Both the position numbers and the translations under genes were made by a program. Of a DNA stretch of 64,000 bases, positions 19,263 to 32,200 are shown piece by piece. Below the pieces are notes generated by a model that saw only the letters and a list, made by a program, of their open reading frames with translations, had not been told where the DNA came from and did not search any database. The stretch's first letter is position 1. Every line of letters begins with the position of its first letter. The stretch spans positions 496,001-560,000 of the forward strand of contig JAJOHG010000015.1 of the NCBI GenBank assembly GCA_021029095.1. Reading direction: 5' to 3'. The stretch comes from Phellopilus nigrolimitatus (Eukaryota; Basidiomycota; Agaricomycetes; Hymenochaetales; Hymenochaetaceae).

Positions 19263-22200
19263 ATGTTTCAACCGTCTTTTGTCGCATCGTCAAGACTCAG
19301 CCGTCATGCAGCTCGTCTAGCTCTTCTAGTTCTCGGTCTCGTATTGCTTCCGCAGCTTGCACTCGGGTCTCAGACGGTTTTCGAGCTCGACGCCTCAACT
19401 CCTATCACGGATGACATATTAAATGCAGCACGCAATGCTAGGACGACGAAGAGCTGCACGTCGTGCCAGGCTCTGCTCCTTCCGCTCAAGCGGCTCGCGG
19501 CCATCGGCGATGACAGATTCGTTTCAGCTATGACCCGAATCTGCAAGGTCCGTAAGGCGAGTCTTACAATACCTACTTTTTTATAGCAGACTCTATATAG
19601 TGGGGAATTTCGTAGCTCCAAGACCCAGACATTTGCGAGGGCGACGTTGGCTCACAGGGCCCCATCATCGCCAATGCTTTGCGTCGCATATCAGTCTCCG
19701 GGCGTACTGCCCGGCTCTTCTGCAATGCGCTCTTCGGGATGTGCGACCCCGAACCCATTGAGAGATATGATGTTGCGTTCCCCTCTCCCGCGCCCGAAAC
19801 CGAGCTGGGTGAAGGACGCTTGCAGTCTCGAGGGAGGACGCCGTTTCAGGTCGTGCATTTGAGTGACGTACACATAGATCGAGAGTACACGGTGAGCAAG
19901 ATTCTTAAATTCATCTATCTCTAGATTCTCTTCAAACTGGTGCTTATTTGAAGTATGAAATGTGCTAGGTTGGTTCAGAGGCGAATTGCACCAAGTACAT
20001 TTGTTGCAGAAATTTCTCTCCGGACGAAGAGGAGCATGACATTGCAGTTCCTGCTGAGGCCTTCGGGCACAGGCGGTGCGACTCGCCCATCGAGCTCGCG
20101 AACAGCATGTTAAAAGCTGTGAATACCCTTGTCCCTGACGCACGTTTTACGATCTCGAGTGGAGACGTGGTCGACCGTGCGTGGTTTCTTCTATTGCTAA
20201 TTAAGCACGTGGCTCATCATACCCGTCGTCAGATGCGAACTGGCTTCTATCTCAAAGGTACTTGCCGCTACAAGGTATCTTCTGGACGAATTAGCTTATC
20301 ATTCTTGTTTTACTAAGCACCGTCGAGAGTAGATTACACGGCTTCCATGAGCAACTCTTCGCAAATACCTCCGAGACGAATACCTTCTATGGATCTATCG
20401 GTGCGTGGATCTGATGTCTTTCTAATCAAACAGTATGACTGAGGTCAATATTCACAGGCAACCAGTGAGCTAAACACTCAGGATATCCGCAAACACGTAT
20501 TGACCTTCACCTGCTTAAAGCGACACATACCCTACGAACGACTTCCCACGTTCAACATCTGAAGTTGTCGACGGCGCTCAATGGGTCTTCGACCTGTTAG
20601 GCTCCGATTGGGAGGTAATTCTCTGTTTTCTCTGGAACTTGAGACATCTCGGGCTCTAAACAAAATATGTCTTCCTGATTGAACAGCGCTGGATAGGCAA
20701 GAGTGGTGCATCTTCTGCCTTGCACAAGTCCGGGTCGTACGCGGTCGTGCATCCTGGAACGAAGCTGAAGTAAGACATCCCTCAATTATAACGTAAAAGC
20801 GGAAAGATCTGATTTTGATCTTATTTGAAGATTGATATCAATCAACACCCAGTATTGGTACAAGTTTAAGTGCGCCCGCTTTCTGATCACTCGTCGTTGC
20901 TACAGCAACTCACTGACTCCTAAAATCAAGTTTCTGGGTTTACGACAGTGACGAGTTCCAGTACGCACACTATCCTCTTTGTTCTTACTTAGAATGTTAA
21001 TGCACGTGAACAGACCTGATCCTAACGACATACTTACCTTCCTTGTCTCCGAGCTGGATGCTGCTGAAAGAGCTGGCCAACGCGCTTGGATATTCGGACA
21101 TATTCCGCCGGGCGCAAGTGATGTAATGCGGGATCAGGTCTGTTTACTGCGTTCCTGGTGTTGCGTCCCTAAATATTTCTGACATACGTCTGGAAATTTC
21201 ATTTCCTGCCTTCTAGTCAAACTACTACAATCAAATCGTCCAGCGCTATCGCCACACGATTGCAGGGCAGTTCTTCGGACATACACATCACGTGCGTGCG
21301 CTTGATCGCATCCCACTTTCAACTCTCAAAAGTGATTTCTGAATGTAATCCTGTGTTATGCATGTCTAGGACCAGTTCCAGATCGCGTACACGAACTATT
21401 CGGACCAGACGGCAGAGAATGCGATGAGCTTCGGCTTAATCGCTCCGTCGTTGACCCCGACAAGTGCTTTTTCCCTCTTTGAAATTAGACCTGAAACTCA
21501 TATCTGTTGATGCTTCATAGATGGGAACCCTGCGTTCACCGTGTACGATGTCGATCCGGACACTTATGATATCATGGACGCGAAGGTTTACATCGGTGAG
21601 CTTCCTTTTGTTGTTTCTTCGATTAGGATGTATAACATTCTAATCTTTCAAATAGCGAACATGTCCGAGCCTTCATACCAAGTCGAACGTATGTCTTATG
21701 ACCTAAAATCTGCGGATGAATTCTGATTGTTCGTTTGCCTCAGCTAAATGGGAGTTTTACTACAGCGCGCGCGCCTCTTACGGGCCTCTCGTCGCCTCCG
21801 TCACACCCGGTCCATATGCGAATCAATCCGGTCTTTCCCCATCTACCCCGCTTGATGCGGCCTTCTGGCACCGCCTGACCGAGGTCTTCGCCGCGAACGA
21901 TACCACATTCAAATACTACATCGACCATATGACGCGCAGTGCGCCCATCCCCCACGGCAGACGCGAGTGCGGAGAAAAATGCCGGAACACGACGATCTGC
22001 GACATACGCGCGATGCGCGCGGAGAACAGCTGTGTACGCTTCATTCACCTCCTTGAGTTCTCTCCATTCTAACATGGGCTGATATTTGTATTCGTCTCGC
22101 ACACGGATCTAGTACAAGCAGGGCAAGAGCGAGATTATCGTACCCGGGCCCGGTGATCGAATCTCCTCAGAACCGGGCTCGGAGTTCGAGTCCGAGCTCG

Positions 22201-22319
22201 ATGCGCACAATGCGTGCGAAGGGAGCGCTCTGCCGACCATCATGAGGAGGCTGGTCGCTTGGGCGCAAGTCGAGGATGAAGGTAATGGGGATCGCGAAGT
22301 GCTCGACAACGATGACTAG
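19263..22319 (+). CDS. Acid sphingomyelinase-like phosphodiesterase
   Basis: Seventeen exons join in phase to about 670 residues: 19263-19547, 19616-19891, 19969-20176, 20233-20257, 20333-20400, 20458-20464, 20521-20614, 20687-20769, 20831-20869, 20931-20960, 21014-21137, 21217-21291, 21370-21463, 21521-21595, 21656-21688, 21744-22033, 22113-22319. A signal peptide or anchor (LALLVLGLVLLPQLALG) is followed by a saposin-B-like domain (CTSCQALLLPLK, RICK, DICEGDVG). The calcineurin-like phosphoesterase domain has LSDVHID, GDVVDHANW, GNHD, GHIPPG and GHTHH, the five metal-ligand motifs. The enzyme hydrolyses sphingomyelin-type lipids to ceramide, in lysosome/vacuole or extracellularly. The acidic C-terminal tail is unusual. 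Exon 4's donor is the least certain junction. Confidence 0.88.
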
Positions 22320-22740
22320 CATGCTGCTACTTTGATTGGATTGAATTCTGGGCTCTGTAGGCTTGCTGGATGGACTTCAGAGGATGGCACTTATGCATAT
22401 ACCTGTATATTTATTTGTATATGTACCCTGTAGAGTAATCACGGATTGAAATGCCCGGCATATGATATGCAAAGACTCAGTGTTGTTGGACGTATCAAAG
22501 AAGCAGGTGCAGCTCAGAAAGCATGATGTAGAATGGAAAGGCGGCGCCGAGGAGTAAATGGAATGTAGCCTGGTGGATGCTTAAAGTAAGTTGAAGCGGT
22601 GCAAAATCGTGAATTAAATCTCTAAATTGGCACTGGTATTGTTGGTATCTGAAAGTTTCAGGCCATAAGACAGCACTGCAAGATATGCATTTGAAAATCC
22701 TTACATTTGACAATAAATAAGTATACCCTGTGGAAACATA
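22320..22740. other. Intergenic
   Basis: 3' UTR of the sphingomyelinase gene and promoter of the tiny gene at 22835. No other gene seen. Confidence 0.5.
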
Positions 22741-22748
22741 TATATAAG
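22741..22748 (+). promoter_or_regulatory. TATA box of the tiny gene at 22835
   Basis: TATATAAG, 94 nt before the ATG. Followed by GTGCGGCACTCC and a pyrimidine-rich leader typical of a strong fungal promoter. Confidence 0.6.
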
Positions 22749-22834
22749 TGCGGCACTCCGCCCTACAAGTTCTGCAATATCACTCTCTTTCAAAATAGCA
22801 GAACACACCGTCTATCAGCTTGAATACTCTAGCA

Positions 22835-23217
22835 ATGTCATCTTTTACTGCCAAAGACGGGGAGGTCGATGAAAGGTAAGCGGGGAATTACCTTGCATTG
22901 ATTCTCAGTTTGACGAGATTATGTATGTGTACTGATAATGATTGCCAGGCCTGTTGATCAACTTGGTCCTCCGTCTTCAGACACGCCAGCAGACGCTGAA
23001 GATAACGCGCCTGGAGCTGCGAAACAGGAACCCAAACAATCGTGAGTGCACCCGTCTTTACTGCCTGACCTCGACGGAGCTCCGGTTGAATACGTTTTTA
23101 TGCACATTTATTAATGTACCAAATGTGCATAGGGAAGAGCATGCCAAAGAAGATGAAGAAGCATCTGTTCACCCCGAGGAAACCCAGTACGAGCATTTCC
23201 TTGAACGTTGCATATGA
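22835..23217 (+). CDS. Tiny acidic protein with C-terminal QYE motif (family member 1)
   Basis: Three exons (22835-22875, 22949-23041, 23133-23217), both introns in phase 2, give 72 residues. The protein is Glu/Asp/Pro/Ala-rich, without signal peptide or membrane segment, and is probably disordered. It ends EEASVHPEETQYEHFLERCI. The C-terminal block HPxE(E)xQYExxL recurs in the genes at 44636-45094 and 49759-50160, which have the same three-exon, phase-2/phase-2 layout. It lies tail-to-tail with the FunK1 copy at 23692-26366, about 475 bp away. The match of splice sites, TATA box and paralogues supports a real gene despite its size. Function unknown. Confidence 0.65.
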
Positions 23218-23419
23218 CCGAACTGAGGGTCTTATTTTGAAGTGACCTCGACCTGAGCTTCCCTTCGAAGGGTGCTAACAGCCCGACTAGTGGGACTGGG
23301 ACCAAGCCCAAGGAGTGAAGTGGCCAGTGATTGCTGTCCGAGGCTCGAGCTGCAGATTTGACAGGGACTGTATACTTTCTTGAGTCAACAAGAGATAGAC
23401 ACCTTCATTGACACCTTAA

Positions 23420-26400
23420 TCATAATTTCTGGACTGATATATCTAAGACTCCATACTCATATGGATATGTAGCACAACTTGTGGCTTGAATGACGTATCT
23501 TTGATCAAATTGCCACCTCTTAAACTGATAAATTCGCAGGATGTTACACGTATTTCAAACACTTGCATAAAAATGAAACATAGGTATATACGAAAGCGAC
23601 GAGAAAGGGGTTCAACACAACTCATAACTCGAAAAAAAAATGCGTAGATAATGTGCATAGATGAAGCGTCATCTGCACAAGCAGTAAAGGATCATTCGTC
23701 AATCACCTCCTTTTCCTTATCTTTCTTTGCCCGTTTCTGCCCCGAAGCCGTATTTTCACCTGGACTCATTGCTCGTTTTCGAGACGACGACGAACCTACA
23801 GAGTTCCCGACCTCGACCCTGTTCTTACTGTTCGTTGTTTGAGATCCGGAGTCAAGGGCTTTCGATGCGGTATTACTATCAACAGCAGTGCTCGATGCTG
23901 TTTGAGAAGCTGTCATTCTCGCAGAAAGGCCAGCCTTGTCGAAGGTCTTCGAAGTACCTCCGGATTTCTTCGATGCAACCCGCACAGCCGCCTTCGCAGC
24001 GTCGTTTGCTGTACGCAAGTGGACTAAACCATCCTCCCGAATCAAGTTTCGAGTCTTAAGGATGTAAGGGAGCCTTTCCCGTACTGTTTGTCGGTTCGCA
24101 GAGCCGCCGGTAGTAACGTTCGGTGCCGAAGGGGCTTGCGGTGACGATTTTTGGCGCAAGGATATCAGACATGTGTCAAATTCCGCTTTGAAAGAAGCGA
24201 ACACGTTTTCCACGGGTCGTTTTACCGGATGCAGACTTTCGTCCGGGACCGGATAATATCGAGATTCTGGTGGAAAGAGCACCATTCTCATGCCCTGCAA
24301 AAACGAAACAAGAGGTTTGAAATACAGAGCCATCCCCGGAACGAACGAACCCAGGAATTGGTGTCCCGTTGACATAAGCGCCACTTTTGCCGTCCCGACG
24401 GAGTCCCTGGTGTTCGCGTTCACATCACGCGCGCACCATTTTGAGATTTCAGAACCTTCATAAGTAAATTCATCTGTGAACCGCGGTGCTGCATGGGGAC
24501 CGGAGAAAGTGCAACAGATCCAGCAGTAAACATAAAACAAAGACTCCAAATCGTGATAGTAGTCTTGTTCTTCACTCAAATTCCGAGTTAAGAGCCTAGC
24601 CGCCATGTACGGCAGCGTTCCCTGAGAAGCCGAGAGACGTTATCAGTTAATTATGACGAACTGAGTATAGGCAGCAGAACGAACTCACTGTTCTATCGCC
24701 CTTAGATGTTGACGTGCGTGGCTCGCTGAAATCAAGAGCATAGTCGAGGTCAATCAAAACGCCTCTCCGTAGAGTACCTCGTTCTGTATCCCTTGCAAGA
24801 ATGATATTCTTCATGCTTATATCACGATGAAGAATCTTCTGCTTATACAGCATTTCTATGGCTAAAATCGAATCCATTAGTAACGCTTTCAACTTCTGCT
24901 GGGAAAAAAGACTCACCTTCGACGATATCCTTTCCTGCCAAAACGAGCTCCTCAAGCGAGTCGAAGTCCTCCAAACTATCCCCGAACGGGGTAATGGAAA
25001 TCCTATAATGATCACGAAACTCGATTGAGTTGAAATGAGTCCATTTCTCGTCCGTCCTCCATCTTTCAACGAATTCGCCTTTCCAATCTATAATTTCAGT
25101 CATAAATGCCCTCGCATTGGATGTGTTGTCAGGCTTCCCATCAATATTTACATGCTCATGTTTCACGAGCTGAGCAACACTCTTGATCCCAACGACCTTT
25201 GCCAGTAGTTTGAATTCCTTGTCCCTGCGAGACTGGTCCACCCAAGAATCCTTCACGACGAGAACGTTGCCGTTTTCATCCTTTGCTTTTAGACACAATG
25301 TCCCTCGACCGCGGATGACACAATCCTGGTTGATCACATCGATAATTTCGAGTCGTGAGTCGGCCACTGTAACGTAGCTTTTTAGAATCTCTTTTTCGTT
25401 CTCCATCACGATTTCGGAGGTAAAGGAAGGGTCGTATCCAAGAGCACTCCTGTCGGCAAACAAGAGACCCATCACAACTCGCAAGAACAACTCAGGCTTG
25501 GCATGTGCATCGAATTTTTCTGTCGCGTACACGCCGGATCGGTCGAAGTAATAGAACGACACGTTCGTGTTGAAGATTCCAAACGCCATAACAAACCGTC
25601 GGTCGTACTGGTTCCCATAGCATAGCCGTACGTACTGAGCAAGCTGTTCGAGCGTATTCTTAAGTGGATCTGAAACGTTGCACTTGAGTCCAGCAACGCC
25701 TTGGATCTGCGCCCAGCTAGCGTTTTTGGTAGCTTCATCGACTTTCGAATCGACGATGACAATGTCGGGTTTTCGTACGCTTGCGTGGCCAGAGGGTGCT
25801 ATGTTCGCATACTTTCCAGAATAGACACGTCTCTGAGGAGAGCAAGGCAGATCACCGAGGACGGAACGGACGAAGTCTGCAAGCTTATTGAGGTATTCGG
25901 CAACCTCAACTTCCTTACCTTCGACTTCGGTCTTTGGCCATCCGATCCATTCCATTCTATGTTCATCATACCAGTCATTCTGGTTGAGATGAGTGAGGAC
26001 ATAAGAAGGCTGGAAGCCGATGATCTCGTCGCTGAGCTGTTGCTCAATGAACATAGTTGGAACGCCGTAGAGGATCGCATCCATGATCTCAAGTCTAAGG
26101 CAAGAGTCAAGATAGTCGTGTGTTTCCTCTTCGATTTCTGAAACGAATGGGGCAAAAATCTTTTGGACGTGGGGGCGTAGCTTTGTAGGAGTACTGTTGA
26201 AGACAGGCTGAGGTGGCTGAACGCCGTCTACTCCAGGAGGATGTGCAGTTTCGTTTGGGGGAGTCCTTAAAGCGACGTCCGGCTCTTGTTGGTGAGGCTG
26301 GGGTGTCTCAGGCTCGGAAGGGTCTGTAGGTTGAGGAGGGGATGGAGGGGGAAAGCTGTCGGGCATGGTAAGTCAAATTCGATGGTGGAACTAAGGAAGC

Positions 26401-26735
26401 AAAAGGGACTAGGGACTCACCGCTTGCGAAGAGCTTTTCAACACGTATCACGCGTGTGGCTGAGTGACACTGTGGCTTGTGACACAGCAGGTCTGACTCG
26501 GGGGTCAAAGCGATCGTAGTGGCTTGAAGTCAAGGACGAAACTGGATTGGCTGCGACGCGGCGCGTCTGTTACGCGAATGCACGTGTCTTCTTTTGTCTG
26601 CCATATTTGGATATCTGATGGACAATCAGTGACAATTGATTCCTTTGCATCGCCACGTAATCAAATGTGGCTTGATTTCTTGAAAGCCAAGTTTTGAGAG
26701 CTATCTTTCATCGTTTTAAAAGTGACAAAGGTTTA
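23420..26735 (-). repeat. Inverted duplication, left arm (FunK1 locus)
   Basis: About 3.3 kb, nearly identical by eye to the reverse complement of 45365-48660. The left end of similarity is at TCCATACTCATATGGA/CATGTAGCACAACTTGTGGC. The right end is at GAGAGCTATCTTTCATCGTTT followed by GTGACAAA. The arm includes the FunK1 coding region, its promoter with the CACACGCGTG stretch, and the 3' flank. Confidence 0.9.
23692..26366 (-). pseudogene. FunK1-type protein kinase, frameshifted copy
   Basis: Minus-strand copy of the kinase at 45722-48371. The N-terminal reading frame runs from 26366 to about 24915. There a T6 run (A6 on the plus strand, 24904-24909) replaces the T5 of the intact copy and throws the frame out just after DIVEGE. 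The kinase catalytic half (KILHRDISMKNII, LIDLDYAL) continues in the next frame to 24689, is spliced to 24621, and ends at 23692 with a Ser/Lys-rich tail (SSRKRAMSPGEN, KKDKEKEVIDE). It keeps an in-frame insertion of about 8 residues near LFPPESRYYP that the other copy lacks. Either a young pseudogene or a homopolymer error. Everything else looks functional. Confidence 0.8.
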
Positions 26736-27349
26736 ATGCTAACAGAAATGCTCTAACATGATACAAGGAACGATGCATGTTCACGAATGATGTTTTTGAA
26801 TGTTGAGCTACTTAGTCGTACGATGTTTTTCGGATGGTAAGATGGAGTGGACGAATGAGTCCTTTGCAGATGAAGTATATTTTCTCTATTATAACATACA
26901 TGTAGAATCCATTATCAGTCCTGAACCATGACTTCATCACAATCCTTGCCAGCGTCATCAAAGAGCCACTGGACGCCTCGTTGAAGTTTGTTAAGAGCCA
27001 TGGTGATTCAGGGTCTATAGGACGCCTGTGTTACTCACGATATGTATACTGCTTGATAATCCAAATTTCTTTAGCTAACTCCTTATGTAGCATTCAAATC
27101 AGACATATTGCAATTTTTACTTTGCATTATTCATAAAAACGAAAGACAACACCGAAGGCCGTCACTTCATGTTCTTCGTCACACAAAACCTTAGTATCAG
27201 TTCAAATCAGAAGGCCCTGCATCTTTCTTTGCCGTAATGTGGCTAAGGTATTCGGTCTTGAAACCGTAGTAGAAAGTACCAGAGAAAATATCGATATTAT
27301 AAATACGACAATACATGTAGTGATAGAAATACAACAGTACAGGGCGATA
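26736..27349. other. Intergenic
   Basis: AT-rich spacer between the FunK1 repeat arm and the 3' end of H2B. No gene or repeat recognised. Confidence 0.5.
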
Positions 27350-27959
27350 TCACTTGGGGTTTGCACTCGAGAACTGAAAGCGATAGATTAGGGGAAAAAC
27401 CAATTACGACGAAAAGAGGAAGACGAACCTTAGTCACCGACTTCGTTCCTTCAGAGATAGCATGCTTGGCGAGTTCACCAGGCAAAATAAGGCGGACGGA
27501 GGTCTGGATCTCGCGCGATGAGATGGTTGACTTCTTCGAGTATGATGCGAGCTCTGAAAGAGATAAGAGTTAGAAGATGCATTCCCGAAGGAAGACATGA
27601 GGTAAGTACGCACTGGATGCCTCCGATGCGATCCGCTCGAAGATATCGTTGACGAAGGAGTTGAGAATAGCCATCGCCTTGTTTGAGATACCGGTGTCGG
27701 GGTGGACCTGCTTGAGGACTGCGCAAGTCTGGTCAACTCGACGTGTCAAACCATGAAGGTAGAGGAAAGGCATACCCTTGTAGATGTACGACGAGTACGT
27801 CTCCTTGCGCACCTTGCGCCTCTTCTTCTTCTCCCCGTCAGCAGGTGCAGTCTTCTTCGCAGTCTTCTTGGACGTCTTGTCTGCGACGGTCTTCGCCGGC
27901 GCCTTAGAAGCAGTCGAGGCGGGCGCCTTGCCGGCGGTCGAAGCGGGTTTGGGAGCCAT
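27350..27959 (-). CDS. HTB1: Histone H2B
   Basis: Four exons (27959-27776, 27718-27614, 27553-27429, 27373-27350) give 145 residues. The Lys/Ala/Pro-rich tail ([23 protein letters not shown]) leads to [30 protein letters not shown]. The histone fold follows: [40 protein letters not shown] and [21 protein letters not shown], ending FSSANPK. It pairs with H2A in the nucleosome. Divergently arranged with H2A at 28315, with 355 bp between the ATGs, the classical fungal arrangement for co-regulation in S phase. The last exon has only 8 codons including the stop. Confidence 0.97.
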
Positions 27960-28069
27960 TGCAAATATGAATGTGGTGTTGGTGGTAAAGGGGCGATGTG
28001 CGTTGAGAGCGACTTGCGAGGTGACGGGAAGCGTAAACAGTGGTGCGAGGTGGAAAGTATAGCAGCCGA

Positions 28070-28077
28070 TACTTATA
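28070..28077 (-). promoter_or_regulatory. TATA box of H2B
   Basis: TATAAGTA on the minus strand, 111 nt upstream of the H2B ATG at 27959, within the shared H2B/H2A promoter. Confidence 0.55.
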
Positions 28078-28192
28078 GTCGGCGATGCTTTGGCTGTGTT
28101 TGGGCAAGACGCGTGACTTACGCGATGTGACGCAACCGTGGTTGTTCGTCAAACCACCGAATCTTGCACAGCCACGCTAGCCCACCCATTCC

Positions 28193-28200
28193 TATATAAG
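28193..28200 (+). promoter_or_regulatory. TATA box of H2A
   Basis: TATATAAG, 115 nt upstream of the H2A ATG at 28315. With the H2B TATA element it makes a bidirectional histone promoter with similar spacing on both sides. Confidence 0.65.
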
Positions 28201-28314
28201 CGCGCCTCCGCACAACCCAGTCGGACCCTCCACTCTCTCGCCGCCTACATCGTCGCTCAACCTTCGTCGCCCTCAACCAACCACCACCACCACCACTACT
28301 ACTTTCTATCAACA

Positions 28315-28895
<581 letters not shown>

Positions 28896-29239
28896 ACTTT
28901 CCTTCTCTTCTATGCCGGGATTGTGTACTATTTATCACCACTGTATTCTGCTCTCAAGTATCTATCCTTCTGTAATGCCATGCCACATCTAAAGCATTAT
29001 ATTCTCTTCGAATCGAACAACTTTAGTGTTGTGGTTGTATTCGTAAGGGTTGATTTCTAATCAACGAGTAAGCGACGCGTCGAGTCCGAATTAGGCCAAG
29101 TTCAACTTCGACGCGTTCCTTCTACACGTACGTGGGTCCTCGACGTCAGACCGCTGCGACGGTGGTGAGCTTGACGACGTGCAGGACGATCGCGGCGACA
29201 GCGCGACGACCTTACTGCTCATTTTTGAGCGCGACGACC
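28896..29239. other. Intergenic, 5' region of the LIM gene
   Basis: H2A 3' UTR and promoter of the LIM protein gene. The open frame of the LIM gene extends upstream to 29132, but the ATG at 29240 starts the low-complexity N-terminus more plausibly. Confidence 0.5.
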
Positions 29240-32200
29240 ATGAGCCATTACCAGCAGCAGTATTATGCTCGCCCTCAGCAGCCTCCTCATACCACCCCTA
29301 TCTCCTCCCCGTTCTACGCTGCCCGCCAGCGCTTCGAGCAGCAAGCGTATTCTGCCCAGCCACAGCAGCCACAGATACTCGATCATCGTCAACCGGCCCC
29401 GCCGCAACACCCACAGCAGCAGCAGCGGGCGGGCACCCAGCATGCGCCTTCGCAACCGCAGGCGCATGCACAGACGCAGACGCAGACTCAGACGCACCAC
29501 CCGCAACAGCAGCAACGGGCGGGCGCTCACCGGGACGCGCGCCCACAGGTACCAATGCAGGCGCATGTGCAGCCGCAGGTTCAAACGCATCACTTTGGTC
29601 ACCCTCAGTTACAATATGCGCAGGGGCAGCTACAGCAGCAACAATTATACCAATCTACGTACGCTCAGGCTGGCCAGCGCCCACAGGCGCAGGTACAGTC
29701 GCCTTTTGTGTCGCAGTACCCGATGCACGCTCCCCCTGGGTCATTTGTGCACCCGGCACATTTGCAAAGGACGTTCAGTTTCCCTCCGCCGCAAGCTCAG
29801 GTTCAGCCTGCGCCGACGGTAGCACCGTATCAGATACCGCATCCTTATACGTCTTCCCACCATGCACAGAACCCACGCGGGCCTGCGCCTCAGCAGCAGC
29901 TGCAGCAGATAGCTCAGTACGGGCGGCCCGCTGCACCTCCTTCTGTTACTCCTCCGACAGCATCAGCTCACGCTCCACCTCCCGTAAACGCTCCAGGCAC
30001 GGTTGGCCGACGGCCTTTACCTGCACCGGGAGCGTCTCGACCTGGAGCACGTCCGCTGTCGATGCCGCCTCAGCCGACGCAGACCTCGTACCCAGCGTCG
30101 AAGCATAGCTTCGGGCATTCATCGTCATCCTCCTTATCGCATATGATTCCTAAATCTTCTATTCGCGCTACATCGCCTCTACCTTCACCAGCCTCTACTG
30201 CTCCGTCTTTCCCGAATGCACCGCAAGATACATCTCCGACACGCCGGCAATTGCCATCGCCTGCTTCGGCGCCTACGTCTCTCCCGCTTGCATCTCCAGG
30301 TTCGGGATCTGGTGGGATTCCGAGGTCCGCGAACATGCAATACAGTCGATTACGGTCGCCAAGTCCAGTAAAGCAAGGACCATTGCCTTCAGGATTCGCG
30401 GCTTCGTCGAGCGTTCCTGCTTCTTCTAAGCCGTTGCAAAGGATTGCCACCCAGAGACGTGCCCTTCCACACTCTCCGACTGCCCCGCCGGACCTAAGTC
30501 ATCTCCAGCGCTCGTCCGATGGATTGGCAAGACGGGGGACAGTATCGCAGATGGCGTCGCGGTTTGCAGAAAATGGCGCAGAGAGTCAGGCCGATAAGGG
30601 GACGGGGGAGAGCTCGAGTGCTGTACCGAAGGCTGCACCAGCAGCGGGCTCCTCGTATGCACCACCGCGGTCCCCGTTAAGATCTTCGACTTTGCCTACG
30701 ACTATGCAAGACACTTCCCCGGTTCTCCAGACTACCTACCAGGCACATTCTCAGAAAGAGCAGCGGCAGAAAGCAGAACAGGAGGAGGAGGACGATAGCA
30801 GTGAGAGCGGATTGTCTGTAGCACATGACGAGGCGGTGAGCCAGACTCGTGGGCAGACACCGTCGCCTCAGTACGGTATACGCGACCTCCCTAAGCGAAA
30901 CACGATTAATTTGGGCTCGAATTCGCATGTGCCGGCGACGAAACCTGAGCCCCCATCTCCTCAGTATGGGATTAAAAATTTGCCGCCGAGGGCGAAAAGC
31001 GAGCTTGATCGGAGGCGTGCTTGGGAGCGTGCCGAGCAGGGAATGGGCGGTGGTGCTGGACCAGGATCGGGGATATCGAGCGGAGGAAGCCGAAGCGTGT
31101 TCGAGCCCGGCAGGCAAATGCAGCCTTCTTCCTCTCCCACAAGAGCGTCCGTACCTTCTTCGCCCAAGAAAGTGCATGTACCAAGCCTCCCTCCGCCAGT
31201 GGTTGCCGTAGCGCCCTCACGCTCACCGCAGCCTCAGACACCGCAGCAGCAGCAAAAGCTGCCGATGCCTGCCGTGGTGCATCCCCAGCCCTCGTACACG
31301 GAGCGGCAGCCGTCATGGACGTACCCTACAGCTGATCTCGAGAAGATACAGGATCGCCCGCCAGCGGGAGAGCAGAAGCCGTCAATGGCGTTCCGCTTCG
31401 CTGCGTTATCGCTTGCAGAAGAGAATAGAGACGTGAAAGTGATGCCGCCTCTGCCGCCGCCCACGACCGTCACGACACGCGAGGGTCGGCCGCGTCCTCC
31501 TGCGCAAAGCAGCTCGTCGCGATCGGGTTCTCCGACAAAGCCATATCCGTTTTCGACGAGGACTCCGCGTAATATCGCGAATTTGGATCTGAATCTGGAT
31601 GATGCACCGCCGCCCTCGCTTCGGCGCACCCCATCGCCCTCATCCTCAATAGCGTCATCTTCCGTACCGTCGATACCAACAATAAGGACGCCTGAAGACG
31701 GACCAGGTGGTTTCCCGCCCGGACAGCAGAGCCATGGTCGCGGAACGTCGATCCCTAAAATCAACTTACCGGGGGACTTTGACTACGATGATGACATCGC
31801 GAGCGTGCCGAACGTGAAAGTACAGACGCCCCAGATCGTTGTGTCGCCAAAGCCCATGAGTCCCTTGAAACATACCGTTCCCATAATAAATCTTCCTGAT
31901 GATGACGAAGACAATGAGGTCAACGGCTCTGGACCGACGATATCAGTATCGGCGCCCGCTTCGCAGACACCCGAGACGCCATACGCGTCCATGCCCGTCA
32001 TTCTGGATGATCTCGCCTGCTCGCACTCCATGCCATCGTCTCCGACGAAGTCGCGCGGTCTGCCACGTCCTCCCAGCGGACCTGCTGGACCTATACCGAC
32101 CAGCTCGAGTTCAGGCTCGAACTTGAGATCTCGGGGTGGCGGGCTTGTGTGCGGAGGTTGTCACGAGAGCATCATAGGGCGTATCGTGAGCGCGATGGGC

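Noticed and set aside
29179..30108. 309-codon plus-strand frame inside the LIM gene, and minus-strand frames up to 176 codons
   Set aside because: Out-of-frame readings of the Gln/Pro/Ser-rich LIM protein N-terminus.
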